Below, piece by piece: positions 26,489 to 36,915 of a stretch of 64,000 nucleotides of DNA. Positions within the stretch are counted from its first letter, which is position 1. The number at the start of each line of letters is the position of its first letter. The DNA comes from Magnetospirillum sp. GTDB taxonomy: Bacteria; Pseudomonadota; Alphaproteobacteria; Rhodospirillales; Magnetospirillaceae. A program made the position numbers and the translations under genes. The notes below the pieces were generated by a model. It worked only from the letters and a program-made list of their open reading frames with translations. It did no database searches and had not been told where the DNA came from. Where the stretch lies: assembly GCA_024707145.1 (NCBI GenBank), contig JANQAI010000013.1, positions 240,588 through 304,587 on the forward strand, given 5' to 3'.

Positions 26489-27667
26489 ATGGACACCCTG
26501 CTGCTGGTGCTCAACGCCGGGTCCTCAAGCGTCAAGTTCGCCGCCTATGGGGACGGGTTGGAGGAAATCTGTTCCGGGCAGGCGGAGGGGCTGCTGACCG
26601 CACCCCGTTTCCAGGCCCGGCGGCAGGGCTGCGAGGCCGAATCCCACACCATCCCGGCGACGGGCCACGATGCGGCCATCGCCTTCCTGGCCTCGTGGCT
26701 GCGCGGCGCATTCCCGGGGACGGGCCTGAGCGCGGTCGGGCATCGCGTGGTGCATGGCGGCGATCCGGCTCCGGGGCCGAGCCTGGTCACCGACGACCTG
26801 CTGGTGCGACTGCAGGCGCTGATCCCGCAAATGCCGCTGCACCTGCCGCACAATCTGGCGCCTATCCACATCCTGCGGCGCCTGTTGCCTGGTTTGCCGC
26901 AGGTGGCCTGCTTCGACACCTCCTTCCACCGCACCATGCCGCGCGTGGAGCAACTGTTCGCCATTCCGCGCGCGCTGATCGCCGAGGGGGTGCGCCGTTA
27001 CGGCTTCCACGGCCTGTCCTACCAATACGTCGCACGCCGGCTGTGCGAGGTCGCCCCGGAGGTGGCCGGGCGGCGGGTGGTCATCGCCCATCTGGGCAGC
27101 GGCGCCAGCATGTGCGCGGTGGAGGGTGGGCGGAGCGTCGCCACCACCATGGGCTTCACCGGGCTGGACGGCCTGCCCATGGGCACCCGTCCCGGCGCCA
27201 TCGATCCCGGCATCCTGCTTTACCTGATGGAGGCCAAAGGCCTGGATGCCCGCGCCATGGAGGATTTCCTGTACCGCCGGTCGGGCCTGCTCGGCCTGTC
27301 CGGCGGCATCTCCAACGACATGCGGGAATTGCTGGCGAGCGACGCCCCGGAAGCGGCCGAGGCGGTGGATTTCTTCGTCCACCGATGCTGCCGGGAAATC
27401 GGTTCGCTGACGGCGGCGCTGCACGGGCTGGACGCCCTGGTGTTCACCGCCGGCATCGGCGAGCGCTCGGCCGCCATCCGTGCCGCCATCTGCCGCGGTC
27501 TTGACTGGCTGGGGGTTGAGCTGGACGACGCCGCCAATGCCGCCAATGCCGCGACCATCTCGCGCCCGGAATCCAGGGTTGCCGTGCTGGTCGTGCCCAC
27601 CGACGAGAACCGCGTCATCGCGGAAGACACCCGGTCACTGGTGCAAGGGAAGGAGAGAGCTCCATGA
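26489..27667 (+). CDS. ackA: Acetate (propionate) kinase
   Basis: A 392-residue ASKHA-family kinase converting acyl-phosphate and ADP to acid and ATP. Motifs seen: N-terminal LVLNAGSSSVKF, GHRVVHGG, CFDTSFHRTMP, YGFHGLSYQYVA, HLGSGASMCAVEGG, and GFTGLDGLPMGTRPGAIDPG. The C-terminal segment VFTAGIGERSAAIRAAICRGLDWLG closes the domain. Adjacent to the Pta fusion (1 base), it completes substrate-level phosphorylation. Overlap with the next gene is ATGA. Confidence 0.9.
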   Translation: MDTLLLVLNAGSSSVKFAAYGDGLEEICSGQAEGLLTAPRFQARRQGCEAESHTIPATGHDAAIAFLASWLRGAFPGTGLSAVGHRVVHGGDPAPGPSLVTDDLLVRLQALIPQMPLHLPHNLAPIHILRRLLPGLPQVACFDTSFHRTMPRVEQLFAIPRALIAEGVRRYGFHGLSYQYVARRLCEVAPEVAGRRVVIAHLGSGASMCAVEGGRSVATTMGFTGLDGLPMGTRPGAIDPGILLYLMEAKGLDARAMEDFLYRRSGLLGLSGGISNDMRELLASDAPEAAEAVDFFVHRCCREIGSLTAALHGLDALVFTAGIGERSAAIRAAICRGLDWLGVELDDAANAANAATISRPESRVAVLVVPTDENRVIAEDTRSLVQGKERAP

Positions 27668-28065
27668 AGACCGCAAGGGTGGTCGTCCTGGCCATCGCCG
27701 TCTCGGCGATGGCCGCCGCCGCGCATGCCCAATCCCGTGATGAAACCTTCTTCCGCGAGTTGGACACCAACGGTGACGGCGTGGTGGATGAAACCGAGTT
27801 CACCCTCCAGAAGGGGGTGCTGTTCTACCTGATCGACAAGAACCACGACCTGAAGATCGAACAGAGCGAAACCAAGCTGACGCGCGAGGCATTCCAGCAA
27901 TATGCCGGTCCCGACGGGGTGGTGGACGGTCTGGATCTGTTCGATGTTCCGGGCGCCCAGTTCCAGGCGTTCGACCGCAATGGCGACCAGAAGATCACCC
28001 GTGCCGAATTCCAGCGGCAACTGGCCGAGATCCGTAGCGGGCCGCAGACGGCCGAGAAACGGTGA
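27664..28065 (+). CDS. Secreted EF-hand calcium-binding protein
   Basis: A 133-residue protein with signal peptide (to about AAAAHAQS) and EF-hand loops DTNGDGVVDETE (~32-43), DKNHDLKIEQSE (~57-68) and DRNGDQKITRAE (~106-117), with a degenerate one between. Ca2+ binding in the periplasm is predicted; target unknown. Start ATG overlaps the acetate kinase stop as ATGA and is preceded by AAGGAGAG, so it is translated with the kinase even though its location is extracytoplasmic. It meets the MFS gene end to end. Confidence 0.78.
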   Translation: MKTARVVVLAIAVSAMAAAAHAQSRDETFFRELDTNGDGVVDETEFTLQKGVLFYLIDKNHDLKIEQSETKLTREAFQQYAGPDGVVDGLDLFDVPGAQFQAFDRNGDQKITRAEFQRQLAEIRSGPQTAEKR

Positions 28066-29625
28066 TCATGGCCTGATGGCGGCCGCCGGCTCCTGCGACG
28101 GCGGCCGTCTCATCCCCACCATCAGAACCAGCATGGCCACCACGGCCAGGATAGCCGCCACCAGGAAGCTGCGGGCGACCCCGGCGGCGAAGGCCTGGGC
28201 GTAGGCGTCCAGGATGTCGTGCTGCATCTGCGGCGGGATGTCGGGCAGGGGCGGCATGCGGTCCAGGGCGGTCTGGCGGGCGATTTCGCGCATCTTGCGG
28301 ACGGGCTCGATGATCTCTTCGCGGGTGTAGCCGCGTGCCGCCATGATGGCGGCGAAACGCCCCAGCGCCTCGGTCAGGAAGATCGAGGTGATGACGCCGA
28401 TGCCGATGGCACCCCCCACCTGCATGACGGCGCCGTTGAGGGCTGCCGCCGATCCCGACCGCTCGGAACCGGAGGTCGCCATCACCAGGTCGGCGGCCGG
28501 GGTGATCACGGCCATGACTCCGGCGCCGATCAACGCCAGGGCTAGCGCGATCACGCCGTAAGGGGTGTCGGAGGCGAGCGTGGTCATCACGCCGCTGCCG
28601 GCCGCCATGGCTACCAGCCCGCCCAGCATGACCAGCCGCCGGCCATGGCTGTCCGCCAGTTTCCCCGCCAACGGAGCCACGGTCATGGCGGCCACGATCA
28701 GCGGCAGCAGCCGGACGACCGAGGCGACCTTGCCATAGCCGTGGATGCGCTGAAGGAAGTACAGCAGCGGCAGCACCGTGCCGTTCAGCACCATGGCGGC
28801 CAGCAATGCGGCGGCCAGGGCGCAGAGAACCTCGCGCGAGCGCAGCAGCGCCGGGTCCATCATGGGGACCGGCGCGCGGCTGGTCTCCCACCAGGCGAAC
28901 AGGCCCAGGCAGACGAGTCCCGCCCCCAGCACGCCCAGCGTATCCGCCGCCACCCAGCCGTGGCGGCCGGCCAGGATGAAGCCCAGCACCACGGCCACCA
29001 GGCCGAGGATGCAGGTCAGCATGCCCACGGGGTCCCAGGGCGGGCGGCGAGGCTGCGAATGCTCGGGCTTGGACAGGACGAAGATGGCGGCGCCCCCCGC
29101 CAGTGCCAGGGTGAAGGGCGCGGCGAAGCCGGCGCGCCAGCCGCCCAGTTCCACCAGGGTTCCGGCGATCAGCGGGCCGATGGCGACGCCCAGGCCGCTG
29201 ATGCCGAGGAACAGGCCGATGACACGGGCGCGCATGGTTTCGGGAAACGCCGCCAGGGCAAGGGCGAGGGCGAGGGGGCCGACCAAGGCGTTGCCGATGC
29301 CGTCCAGGATGCGGGCACCGGCCAGCATGCCGGTGGATTGCGCGGCCGCCGACAGGATCGCGGCGAGCGCCACCAGGGCGATGCCCACCAGCATGGTTCG
29401 CTTGCGCCCGAAGCGGTCGCCCGCGCCGCCGCCCGCCAGCATCAGCGCCCCCAGGCTCAGCTTGCCGGCCAGCAGGACGAACTGCGCCGCCGCCTGCGAG
29501 GCGCCGACGTCGCGGGCCGCTTCCGGCATGGCAAGGGTGAGGACGGCCCCCGACACCTCGTTGAGCAGGCTGACGGCGATGCAGGCCGCCAGGGTCAGGG
29601 TCGCGGACAGCGGAACCGTCGCCAT
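28066..29625 (-). CDS. MFS drug/proton antiporter, DHA2-like
   Basis: A 519-residue transporter with ~14 predicted membrane helices. The cytoplasmic loop GGAGDRFGRKRTMLVG between helices 2 and 3 is the MFS motif A, and IGPLIAGTLVELGGWRAGF is the DHA2 motif C/D2-like segment. It is likely an inner-membrane exporter of hydrophobic compounds. It lies 9 bases after the RND pump gene in the same direction and may be its operon tail. The substrate is unknown. Confidence 0.85.
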   Translation of the reverse strand: MATVPLSATLTLAACIAVSLLNEVSGAVLTLAMPEAARDVGASQAAAQFVLLAGKLSLGALMLAGGGAGDRFGRKRTMLVGIALVALAAILSAAAQSTGMLAGARILDGIGNALVGPLALALALAAFPETMRARVIGLFLGISGLGVAIGPLIAGTLVELGGWRAGFAAPFTLALAGGAAIFVLSKPEHSQPRRPPWDPVGMLTCILGLVAVVLGFILAGRHGWVAADTLGVLGAGLVCLGLFAWWETSRAPVPMMDPALLRSREVLCALAAALLAAMVLNGTVLPLLYFLQRIHGYGKVASVVRLLPLIVAAMTVAPLAGKLADSHGRRLVMLGGLVAMAAGSGVMTTLASDTPYGVIALALALIGAGVMAVITPAADLVMATSGSERSGSAAALNGAVMQVGGAIGIGVITSIFLTEALGRFAAIMAARGYTREEIIEPVRKMREIARQTALDRMPPLPDIPPQMQHDILDAYAQAFAAGVARSFLVAAILAVVAMLVLMVGMRRPPSQEPAAAIRP

Positions 29626-29634
29626 GGGCTGCTC

Positions 29635-32600
29635 CTATTCTCCGGGGTGGGGCTTCAGCGACCGCCGGCGGCGCGGCCGCTTGACCCACTCCCGCGCGTT
29701 CTGGAATACCACGTAGAGCGGCGGGATCAGGAAGATGCCCAGGGCCGAGGCGGCGATCATGCCACCGAACACGGCGGTGCCCACGGCGCGCCGGCTGGCC
29801 TCGCTGGCGCCTTCGGCGATGACCAGGGGAACCAGCCCCATGATGAAGGCCAGCGACGTCATCATGACCGCGCGGAAGCGCAGGCGGGCTCCCTGGGTCG
29901 CCGCCTCCTGCACGGAATGGCCGGCCAGGCGCTGCTCCTCGGCGAACTCGACGATCAGGATGGCGTTCTTGCTGGCCAGGGCGATCAGCACGACGATGCC
30001 GATCTGCGCGAACACGTCCAGGCTGAGCGAGGCCAGCGCCAGCGCCAGGATGGCGCCCAGCAGGCCCACCGACACCGACAGCAGCACCGGGATGGGGATG
30101 GACCAGCTCTCGTACAAGGCGACCAGGAACAGGAAGGCGAACAGGATCGCCAGGCCCAGGATGATGGGTGTCTGGCCCGCCGCCTGTTTCTCCTGCAAGG
30201 CGGTGCCGGTCCATTCGAAGCCATAGCCGGCGGGCAGGGTTTCCGCCGACAACCGTTCCATCGCCGCCAGGGCGTCGCCCGAACTGACCCCCGGCGCCGG
30301 CGTGCCGGTGATCATCACGCTGCGGTAGTTGTTGTAGCGCGTGATGGATTGCGGCCCCACCTGCGGGCGGATGGTGACCAGCGAGCTCATGGGCACCATC
30401 TCGCCCTTGGCGTTCTTGACGTGGATGCGGTTGATGTCGTCCACGCGGTCGCGGTCCTTGGCGTCGCCCTGGACCGTCACCTGCCAGGTGCGGCCGAACA
30501 GGTTGAGGTCGTTGACGTACAGGCCGCCCAGCGTGGCCTGCAACGCGGTGAAGATGTCCTCGACCTTCACCCCCAGTGTCTGCGCCTTGTTGCGGTCGAT
30601 GTCGAGGTAGAGCTGGGGCGTGTTGGCGGCGAACAGGCTGAAGACGTTGGCCAGTTCCGGCGTCTGGTTGGCTCGCACCACCAGTCCCCGCATTACCGCG
30701 GCCATGTCGGCGGGATTGCTGCCGCCCAGGGCTTGCAGCTGGTACTCGAAGCCGCCGCTGGTGCCCAGGCCGATGATGGGCGGCAGGTTGAAGGGCAGCA
30801 CGCTGGCCTCGGGCAGGCTGGACAGCTCCTGCCGCAGGCGCTGGAGGATGCTGGCGACCGAGCCGTGCGCATCCTCCAGCCGTTCGGCGAAGGGCTTGAG
30901 CGAGACGATGAGGAAGGCGCTGTTGGCCTGGTTCAGATTGTTGAGCATGCTGAAGCCGACCACCGAGGTGACGTCGGCCACCGACGGCACCGCCCGGATG
31001 GCGTTCTCCACCCGCTCGGTGACCTGCAGGGTGCGGTTCAGCGAGGCGCCTTCCGGCAGCTTGATCTCGGTGAAGAAGGCGCCCTGGTCCTCCTCGGGCA
31101 GGAAGCCGGTGGGGGTGCTCTTCAGCAATGCCCCGGACGCCAGCAGCACCCCGGCCAGCACCACCAGGCTGAGGACGCTTTTGCGCACTACCGAGCCGAC
31201 CACGCTAGCATAGCCGTTCTGCGTCCGGTCGATCCCCGACAGCACCCAGCGGATGGGGCCGCGCGGGCGGTGGCCCGACTTGAGCAGCAGCGAGCACAGG
31301 GCCGGGCTGAGGGTCAGGGCGTTGATGGCCGACAGCAGCATGGACACCGACACCACCACGGCGAACTGGCGGAACAGCTGGCCGGTGATGCCGGGGATGA
31401 AGGCCACCGGGACGAACACCGACAGCAGCACCAGGGTGATGGCGATGATGGCCGGGGTGATCTGTTCCATGGCCTTGGCGGCGGCCTCGGGCGCCGGCAG
31501 GTTCTCCTCGTGCATCACCCGCTCGACATTCTCGACGACGACGATGGCGTCGTCGACCACGATGCCGATGGCCAGCACCATGGCCAGCAGCGAGATGGTG
31601 TTGGCCGAGTATCCGAACAGGGCCATGAAGGCGAAGGTGCCCACCAGCGACACCGGCACGGCGATGGTGGGGACCAGGGTGGCGCGCAGGCTGCCGAGGA
31701 ACAGGAAGACCACCAGCACCACCAGGACGAAGGCCTCGCCCAGGGTCTTCACCACCTCGTGGATGGTGTCCTTCACGAACATGGTGGTGTCGTAGATCAC
31801 CTTGTACTGCACCCCTTCGGGGAAGCGGGCGCTCAACTGCTCCATGGTCTTGCGGATGCCCTCCGCCACCGCCACCGCGTTGGCGCCGGGCGCCTGGTAG
31901 ATGGCGATGGAGGCCGTGGGCTGGCCGTTGAGGCGCGAGAAGGCGTCGCGGGTGCGCGCGTCCAGTTCCACCCGGGCGACGTCGCGCAGGCGGACGACCG
32001 AGCCGTCGGGATTGGCGCGCAGGACGACGTCCTCGAATTCCTGCGTCGAGGTCAGGCGCCCCTTGGTCTGCAGGGTGATCTGGAATTGCTGCAGCTCGGG
32101 CGACGGCTGCGCGCCGAGGCGTCCGACGGCGGCCTGGACGTTCTGTCCCCGGATGGCGGCGGCGACCTCGGCCGGCGACAGGTCCAGCGCGGTCAGGCGG
32201 TCCCCGTCCAGCCAGACCCGCATGCTGTATTCCAGCGCGCCGAACAGGTTGGCCTGGCCGACGCCGGGCACGCGGGCCAGGGCGTCGATGATGTTGATGG
32301 TGGCGTAATTGCTGAGGTAGAGCGCGTCGTGCGAGCCGCTGGGGGAATGGAGGGAAATCACCTGCAACAGCGCCGAGGACTTCTTCTTGACCGTCAGTCC
32401 CTGGCGGGTGACCTCCTCGGGCAGCTTGCTCTCGGCCAGCTGCACCCGGTTCTGGACGTTGACCGTGTTGATGTCGGGATTGGTGCCCAGGGCGAAGGTG
32501 ACGGTCAGCTGGTAGGACCCGTCCGAACCGCTGGTCGACTGCATGTACAGCATGTTGTCGACGCCGTTGACCTGCGATTCGATGGGCTGGGCGACGGTGG

Positions 32601-32778
32601 CCTCCACCACCTCGGCGCTGGCGCCCGGATAGGAGGCGGTCACGCCCACCTGGGGCGGCACGATGTCGGGGAACTGCGCCACCGGCAGGCGGGCCAGCGC
32701 CAGGGCGCCGGCCAGGACGGTGACGATGGCGATCACCATGGCGAAGCGGGGGCGCCTGATGAACACCTGCGAGATCAT
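29635..32778 (-). CDS. RND efflux pump inner-membrane subunit (HAE1, AcrB/MexB-like)
   Basis: A 1047-residue RND transporter of typical length. It begins [19 protein letters not shown] and has the two large periplasmic loops. Helix 4 contains [18 protein letters not shown] with the proton-relay Asp pair, and the C-terminal half carries the mirrored set ([16 protein letters not shown]). ATGA overlap with the membrane fusion protein gene. It should work with that protein and an unlinked TolC-like channel. No regulator gene is adjacent. Confidence 0.92.
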   Translation of the reverse strand: MISQVFIRRPRFAMVIAIVTVLAGALALARLPVAQFPDIVPPQVGVTASYPGASAEVVEATVAQPIESQVNGVDNMLYMQSTSGSDGSYQLTVTFALGTNPDINTVNVQNRVQLAESKLPEEVTRQGLTVKKKSSALLQVISLHSPSGSHDALYLSNYATINIIDALARVPGVGQANLFGALEYSMRVWLDGDRLTALDLSPAEVAAAIRGQNVQAAVGRLGAQPSPELQQFQITLQTKGRLTSTQEFEDVVLRANPDGSVVRLRDVARVELDARTRDAFSRLNGQPTASIAIYQAPGANAVAVAEGIRKTMEQLSARFPEGVQYKVIYDTTMFVKDTIHEVVKTLGEAFVLVVLVVFLFLGSLRATLVPTIAVPVSLVGTFAFMALFGYSANTISLLAMVLAIGIVVDDAIVVVENVERVMHEENLPAPEAAAKAMEQITPAIIAITLVLLSVFVPVAFIPGITGQLFRQFAVVVSVSMLLSAINALTLSPALCSLLLKSGHRPRGPIRWVLSGIDRTQNGYASVVGSVVRKSVLSLVVLAGVLLASGALLKSTPTGFLPEEDQGAFFTEIKLPEGASLNRTLQVTERVENAIRAVPSVADVTSVVGFSMLNNLNQANSAFLIVSLKPFAERLEDAHGSVASILQRLRQELSSLPEASVLPFNLPPIIGLGTSGGFEYQLQALGGSNPADMAAVMRGLVVRANQTPELANVFSLFAANTPQLYLDIDRNKAQTLGVKVEDIFTALQATLGGLYVNDLNLFGRTWQVTVQGDAKDRDRVDDINRIHVKNAKGEMVPMSSLVTIRPQVGPQSITRYNNYRSVMITGTPAPGVSSGDALAAMERLSAETLPAGYGFEWTGTALQEKQAAGQTPIILGLAILFAFLFLVALYESWSIPIPVLLSVSVGLLGAILALALASLSLDVFAQIGIVVLIALASKNAILIVEFAEEQRLAGHSVQEAATQGARLRFRAVMMTSLAFIMGLVPLVIAEGASEASRRAVGTAVFGGMIAASALGIFLIPPLYVVFQNAREWVKRPRRRRSLKPHPGE

Positions 32779-33920
32779 GACGGATCTCCCTTGGGGGTGG
32801 CCGGCGTCTCGCCGGGCATCTCACCCACCTGGACTTCCTGGCCGGGCCGCACTTTCTGGGCCCCCTCGACCACCACTTGGTCGCCGGGCTGGATGCCCTT
32901 CTCGACCACGATCACGCTCTCGACCGACGGGCCGGTCTGGATGCGGCGCACCTCCACCTTGCGGCCGCTGTCCACCACCATCACGAAGGCGCCCGCCTGA
33001 TCGATCTGCAAGGCCGCCTGCGGCACCACCACCGAGGCCATCGGCTGGGCGCTCTCCACCGAAACGCTGGCGAACTGCCCGGGGACGATGACGGCGTTGG
33101 GATTGGGGAACACGGCGCGGACGGTCACCGTGTCGGTGCCGGGGTCGGCGGTGACGTCCAGGAAATCCACCGTGCCCGGCTCGCTGTAGGGGGTGCCGTC
33201 GGCCAGCCGCAGCCGCACGACGACGTCGCGCGAGCGCCCCTGCTTGGCCGCCTTGCGGCGGAAGTCGAGCATCTGGCGCTGGCTGACCGGGAAGGTGACG
33301 TAGATGGGGTCGTAGTTGACGATGGTGGCCAGCGTCGAGGCCCGCGGCCCCACCAGGGCGCCTTCGGTGTAGGTCGAGCGGCTGATGCGGCCGTCGATGG
33401 GGGCGTGGATTTCCGTGTAGTCCAGGTCGATGCGGGCGGCATCAAGGGCCGCCTGGGCCTGTTTCACTTCCGCCTGCGTGGTCAGGTGCAGGGCCTCGCG
33501 CCGGTCGGCTTCCGATTGCGGGATGTTCGCCGTGCGCAGCAATTGCTGGGCGCGTTCCAACTGGACCCGGGCATTGCGTTCCTCGGCCTGGGCGCGGGCC
33601 AGGTCCGCTTCCCGCTGTTCCACCGTCGAGATGAAGGGCGCCTGCTCCAGCCGGAACAACAGAGTGCCGGCCTTGACCTGCGTGCCCTCGGTGAAATAGC
33701 GCTGTTCCAGGAAGCCTTCCACCCGCGCGATCAGGTCGACCCGATCCTTGGCCTCGGCCCGGCCGGTGAACAATTCGGTCGGCCGCACGTCCCGGCGTTC
33801 GGCCTTGGCAACGACCACGCCCGGCGCGGGAGCCTGCTGCTGGGCCTGCTTGTCGTCGTCGCGGCCGCAGGATGCGACCGCCAGCGCCAACACCGCCACG
33901 GCGGCGCGAGAGCATCTCAT
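32775..33920 (-). CDS. RND efflux membrane fusion protein, lipoprotein (AcrA/MexA-like)
   Basis: About 381 residues. A lipoprotein signal peptide ends LALAVASC. The lipoyl/barrel-sandwich halves [34 protein letters not shown] and [22 protein letters not shown] flank a coiled-coil hairpin (~110-175) that contacts TolC. The start at 33920 follows GGAGGGTCGGCCC; the longer frame to 34058 is not supported. It bridges the RND pump to an outer membrane channel. The first gene of a minus-strand unit fusion protein, RND, MFS. Confidence 0.9.
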   Translation of the reverse strand: MRCSRAAVAVLALAVASCGRDDDKQAQQQAPAPGVVVAKAERRDVRPTELFTGRAEAKDRVDLIARVEGFLEQRYFTEGTQVKAGTLLFRLEQAPFISTVEQREADLARAQAEERNARVQLERAQQLLRTANIPQSEADRREALHLTTQAEVKQAQAALDAARIDLDYTEIHAPIDGRISRSTYTEGALVGPRASTLATIVNYDPIYVTFPVSQRQMLDFRRKAAKQGRSRDVVVRLRLADGTPYSEPGTVDFLDVTADPGTDTVTVRAVFPNPNAVIVPGQFASVSVESAQPMASVVVPQAALQIDQAGAFVMVVDSGRKVEVRRIQTGPSVESVIVVEKGIQPGDQVVVEGAQKVRPGQEVQVGEMPGETPATPKGDPS

Positions 33921-34114
33921 GGGCCGACCCTCCGTAATGGACCGTGGGCACAGGAAAATACGCCAGCCAGCCGAAGTCGGGGCACGGCCATCGCGGCATC
34001 CCGCTTTCCGGGTAGAGGCTTGCACTTCCTCGCCGATGCCTCCCACAGGTGCTTCCATCGGGCATTGGCCGGTACGCTTATGCTGTCGCTTCCCAAGGTT
34101 TGCTGGAGGCTGAC

Positions 34115-34510
34115 ATGCGGTACGGATGGGTGTGGGGTTTGCTCGTCTTTCTTCCCGCCGCCGGATTGGCGCAGACCTACGTCTACCCCAAACAGGGACA
34201 AAGCGCGCAGCAGACGCAGCAAGACCAGGCCGAGTGCCGCGCCTGGGCCAGCCAGCAATCGGCCGCCGCTGCGCCGACGCAGCCGCAGACCACCGGGCCG
34301 GCGCGCGGGGCGGCGCGCGGCGCCGTGCTGGGCGGCATCGCCGGTGGGCTGACGGACCGGGATGCCGGCGACACCGCCGCCGCCGGCGCGGCAGTAGGCG
34401 GCACGGCCGGAATCATGCGTCGGCGTGACGAACGGCGCCAACAGCAGCAGGATGGCCCCGAGCGCGCCTTCGCCGCCTGCATGGAGGGGCGCGGCTACAG
34501 CGTGAAGTGA
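34115..34510 (+). CDS. Small secreted glycine-zipper protein
   Basis: A 131-residue protein with a signal peptide (LLVFLPAAGLAQT), a Gln/Ala-rich region, a glycine-zipper GAARGAVLGGIAGGLTD, an RRRDERRQQQQ basic patch and a CMEGRGYSVK terminus, typical of small YMGG-like periplasmic proteins. CTGGAGG lies four bases before ATG at 34115. No function known. It is separated by 14 bases from the convergent transport lipoprotein gene. Confidence 0.65.
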   Translation: MRYGWVWGLLVFLPAAGLAQTYVYPKQGQSAQQTQQDQAECRAWASQQSAAAAPTQPQTTGPARGAARGAVLGGIAGGLTDRDAGDTAAAGAAVGGTAGIMRRRDERRQQQQDGPERAFAACMEGRGYSVK

Positions 34511-34524
34511 CGGGCGGGCGGGCA

Positions 34525-35112
34525 TTATTGCCAGACCGTGCCGGCGGTGGCTTCGGCGATCTGGCGGCTGGCGTCGTTGAGGTTCTCGTTCAGCGCCGCC
34601 ACCACGTCCGGAGCCGCCGTCGAGGCCATGCCGCGCCGCTCGTCGATGAGTCCTTCCTCGACCACCTTGCCGGTGCGGGTGTCGCGCAGATGCCAGCGGC
34701 CGCGCATGACGGCGTTGCCGGTGCCGTCGGGCTCGTAGGAATCCAGCGCGACCAGATATTCGTATCGGGGCCTTTCCCCGCGCGCCTCCTGAACGACGAC
34801 GACGCGGCCCTGGGGCAGGTGGCGGCTCAGGTTCTCGGCCAGCACGCGGGGCACGCTCTCGGACAGCGGTTCGCCCCAGCGGTTGTCGTCGTCGATCACC
34901 AGCGCATTGGCGCCGCTGCGGGCGACCAGTTCCGGGCGGTCGAGGTATTCGGGCAGGCGCACCCGCATCACCGCGACCACCGGTTCGGGTTTGCCCGGGC
35001 CGGCCGCGAGCGCTTCCGGCTCCGCCGACATGACGTAGAGTTGCGGCTCTGCCTTGTACGAGCAGGCCGCCACGGCAAGGACGAGAACGACCGCCATTCC
35101 GGGCCGAACCAT
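34525..35112 (-). CDS. PqiC-like ABC transport auxiliary lipoprotein
   Basis: About 195 residues. Lipobox LAVAAC follows the signal helix, then a domain containing VVAVMRVRLPEYLDRPELVARSG and YLVALDSYEP. It belongs to the membrane-integrity ABC-type auxiliary family and is the last gene of the Mla-like operon. It likely sits on the outer membrane and links the MCE protein with it. ATG 35112 with AGAAGGAGA upstream is preferred over a TTG at 35130 that would overlap the MCE gene. Confidence 0.78.
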   Translation of the reverse strand: MVRPGMAVVLVLAVAACSYKAEPQLYVMSAEPEALAAGPGKPEPVVAVMRVRLPEYLDRPELVARSGANALVIDDDNRWGEPLSESVPRVLAENLSRHLPQGRVVVVQEARGERPRYEYLVALDSYEPDGTGNAVMRGRWHLRDTRTGKVVEEGLIDERRGMASTAAPDVVAALNENLNDASRQIAEATAGTVWQ

Positions 35113-35126
35113 CGGGTGTCTCCTTC

Positions 35127-36134
35127 TCAACGGCCGACGATGATGGAATTGGGATTGCGCTCGACGGTGTCGGCGAAGGAGCGCAAGGAACTGCTGGCCT
35201 CGGACAGGTTCTGCAGGGTGCTCTCGATGTCGGCGCGCGAGCGGGTGTCGTCGGCCACCAGGCCGTCGATGCTGGCCAGGGTGGTGCGCGCCTGTTGCAG
35301 TGCCTTGTCCGCCGATTGCAGCGTCGCCCGCAGGTCGGTGCGGGTGGAGGACGACAATTGCCGAACCTCGCCCATGGTGGAGTGCAGATCGCCCTCGACG
35401 GTCCGCAACGAGGTGCGGGCCTGATCGCTGGTCTGGCGCACCGATTGGGCGGTGCCGGTCATCTCGCGCAGCAGCGGAGCCGCCTCGCGGTTCACGGTGG
35501 CGAGGAGCTGCCGGGACTCTTCCAAGCCGGCGGACAGGGCGCGCAGGCTGTCGCGCATTTCTGGCGAACTGACCAGACGGTCGATGTTCCCCACCGCCCG
35601 GTCGATGGAGGCGAGCAGCTCCCTCAGGGGCAGTTCCGACAATTGCTGCTTGAACACATCCAGTTCCGAGCGAGCCGAAGGGATTTCCGGCACGTTGGGA
35701 TCGGCGCCCACCAGTTCGGCCGGGGTGTCGGGCAGCAGGTCCAGATCCACCTGCATCTGTCCGGTGACCAGGCTCTGCATGCTCAGCTTGGCGCGGACGC
35801 CGGCTTCCGCCGCCAGTTTGGGGGATTGGGCGATCTTGCCACCCACCCAGGTGACCCGGTCGGGATCCAGCTCGAAATAGACGGGAATGCGGGCGGTCCG
35901 CGTCTTGGGGTCGAGCTGCAATTGCACATCGGTGACAGTCCCGACCCGGACGCCGCGGAAGGTGACCGGTGCACCCACATTGAGGCCTCCCACCGAGCCC
36001 TCGAAATAGGTGACCCAGTGGCGCTTTTCCTTGAACAGGTCGCCGCTGCCGAACAGGAAAAGCGCGCCGATCAGCAGGACGATGCCGCCCAGGACGAACC
36101 CGCCGATCAGCGACGGACTGTACTTCTTGCCCAT
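35127..36134 (-). CDS. mlaD: MlaD/MCE-domain periplasmic lipid-binding protein
   Basis: A 335-residue protein with one N-terminal membrane helix (GGFVLGGIVLLIGALFLF), an MCE domain at ~40-120 (TYFEGSVGGLNVGAPVTFRGV), and a long helical C-terminal region (to ~330) rich in heptad repeats, longer than E. coli MlaD. It forms the periplasmic ring of a phospholipid transporter. It follows ABC and permease genes; together they match the Mla system. Confidence 0.88.
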   Translation of the reverse strand: MGKKYSPSLIGGFVLGGIVLLIGALFLFGSGDLFKEKRHWVTYFEGSVGGLNVGAPVTFRGVRVGTVTDVQLQLDPKTRTARIPVYFELDPDRVTWVGGKIAQSPKLAAEAGVRAKLSMQSLVTGQMQVDLDLLPDTPAELVGADPNVPEIPSARSELDVFKQQLSELPLRELLASIDRAVGNIDRLVSSPEMRDSLRALSAGLEESRQLLATVNREAAPLLREMTGTAQSVRQTSDQARTSLRTVEGDLHSTMGEVRQLSSSTRTDLRATLQSADKALQQARTTLASIDGLVADDTRSRADIESTLQNLSEASSSLRSFADTVERNPNSIIVGR

Positions 36135-36146
36135 CCTTCCCTCCGT

Positions 36147-36914
36147 TCAGGCCACGCCGGCCGGTTCGCCGCGTGCCAGGAATTCGCGGACCTTGGCATT
36201 GGGGCTGTCGCGCAGCAGGTCGCGGGGCGGGCCGTGCGCGATGGCGGTTCGCTGTTCGGCGTCGAGAAAGATGGAATCGTCGGCAATGGCGAAAATGCTG
36301 GCCAGTTCGTGGGTCACCACCACCACGGTGGTGCCCAGGCTGTCGCGCAGTTCCAGGATCAGATCGTCCAGCCGGTGGGACGACAGCGGGTCGAGGCCGG
36401 CCGAGGGTTCGTCGAAGAACAGGATATCGGGATCCAGCGCCATCGCCCGGGCCAGACCGGCGCGCTTGCGCATGCCGCCCGAGATTTCCGACGGGTAGTA
36501 GTCCTCGAATCCCCGCAGCCCCACCAGCGCCAGCTTCAGCGACACCAGTTCATCTATCTCCGCCGGCGGCAGCTTGGTGTATTGGGCCAGCGGCAGCGCC
36601 ACGTTCTCCGCCAGCGTCATGGAGCTCCACAGGGCGCCGCTCTGGAACAGGATGCCGAACCGGCGCGAGACCGCCGCGCGCCGGTCCTCGTCCGCCGCCC
36701 AGAAATCCTCGCCGCCGTAAAGTACTTGGCCGGCGGCGGGCCGGACCAAGCCGACCATGTGGCGCAGCAGGGTGCTCTTGCCGCATCCGCTGTCGCCCAT
36801 GATGACGAAGACGCTGCCCTGGGCGACCTCGAAGCTGATGTCCCGCTGGACCAGAAAGCTGCCGAACCGCATGGTCAATGAGCGGACGGCGATCTGGGCG
36901 ACCGCTTTTTCCAT
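36147..36914 (-). CDS. mlaF: MlaF-like ABC transporter ATPase
   Basis: A 255-residue ATPase. Walker A GDSGCGKST (~residue 37), Q-loop LFQSG, signature SEISGGMRKRAGLARAMALDP, Walker B ILFFDEPSAGLDP, and H-loop VVVTHE are all present. It energises phospholipid exchange with the permease. The ATG at 36914 lies one base before the permease stop. Longer in-frame sequence to 37121 lies inside the permease gene and is not used. Confidence 0.9.
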   Translation of the reverse strand: MEKAVAQIAVRSLTMRFGSFLVQRDISFEVAQGSVFVIMGDSGCGKSTLLRHMVGLVRPAAGQVLYGGEDFWAADEDRRAAVSRRFGILFQSGALWSSMTLAENVALPLAQYTKLPPAEIDELVSLKLALVGLRGFEDYYPSEISGGMRKRAGLARAMALDPDILFFDEPSAGLDPLSSHRLDDLILELRDSLGTTVVVVTHELASIFAIADDSIFLDAEQRTAIAHGPPRDLLRDSPNAKVREFLARGEPAGVA

Positions 36915-36915
36915 G

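Noticed and set aside
28645..33000. 1451-codon plus-strand frame opposite the MFS/RND genes.
   Set aside because: It is the antisense of real RND and MFS genes, with no domain structure and repeated His/Gln/Gly.
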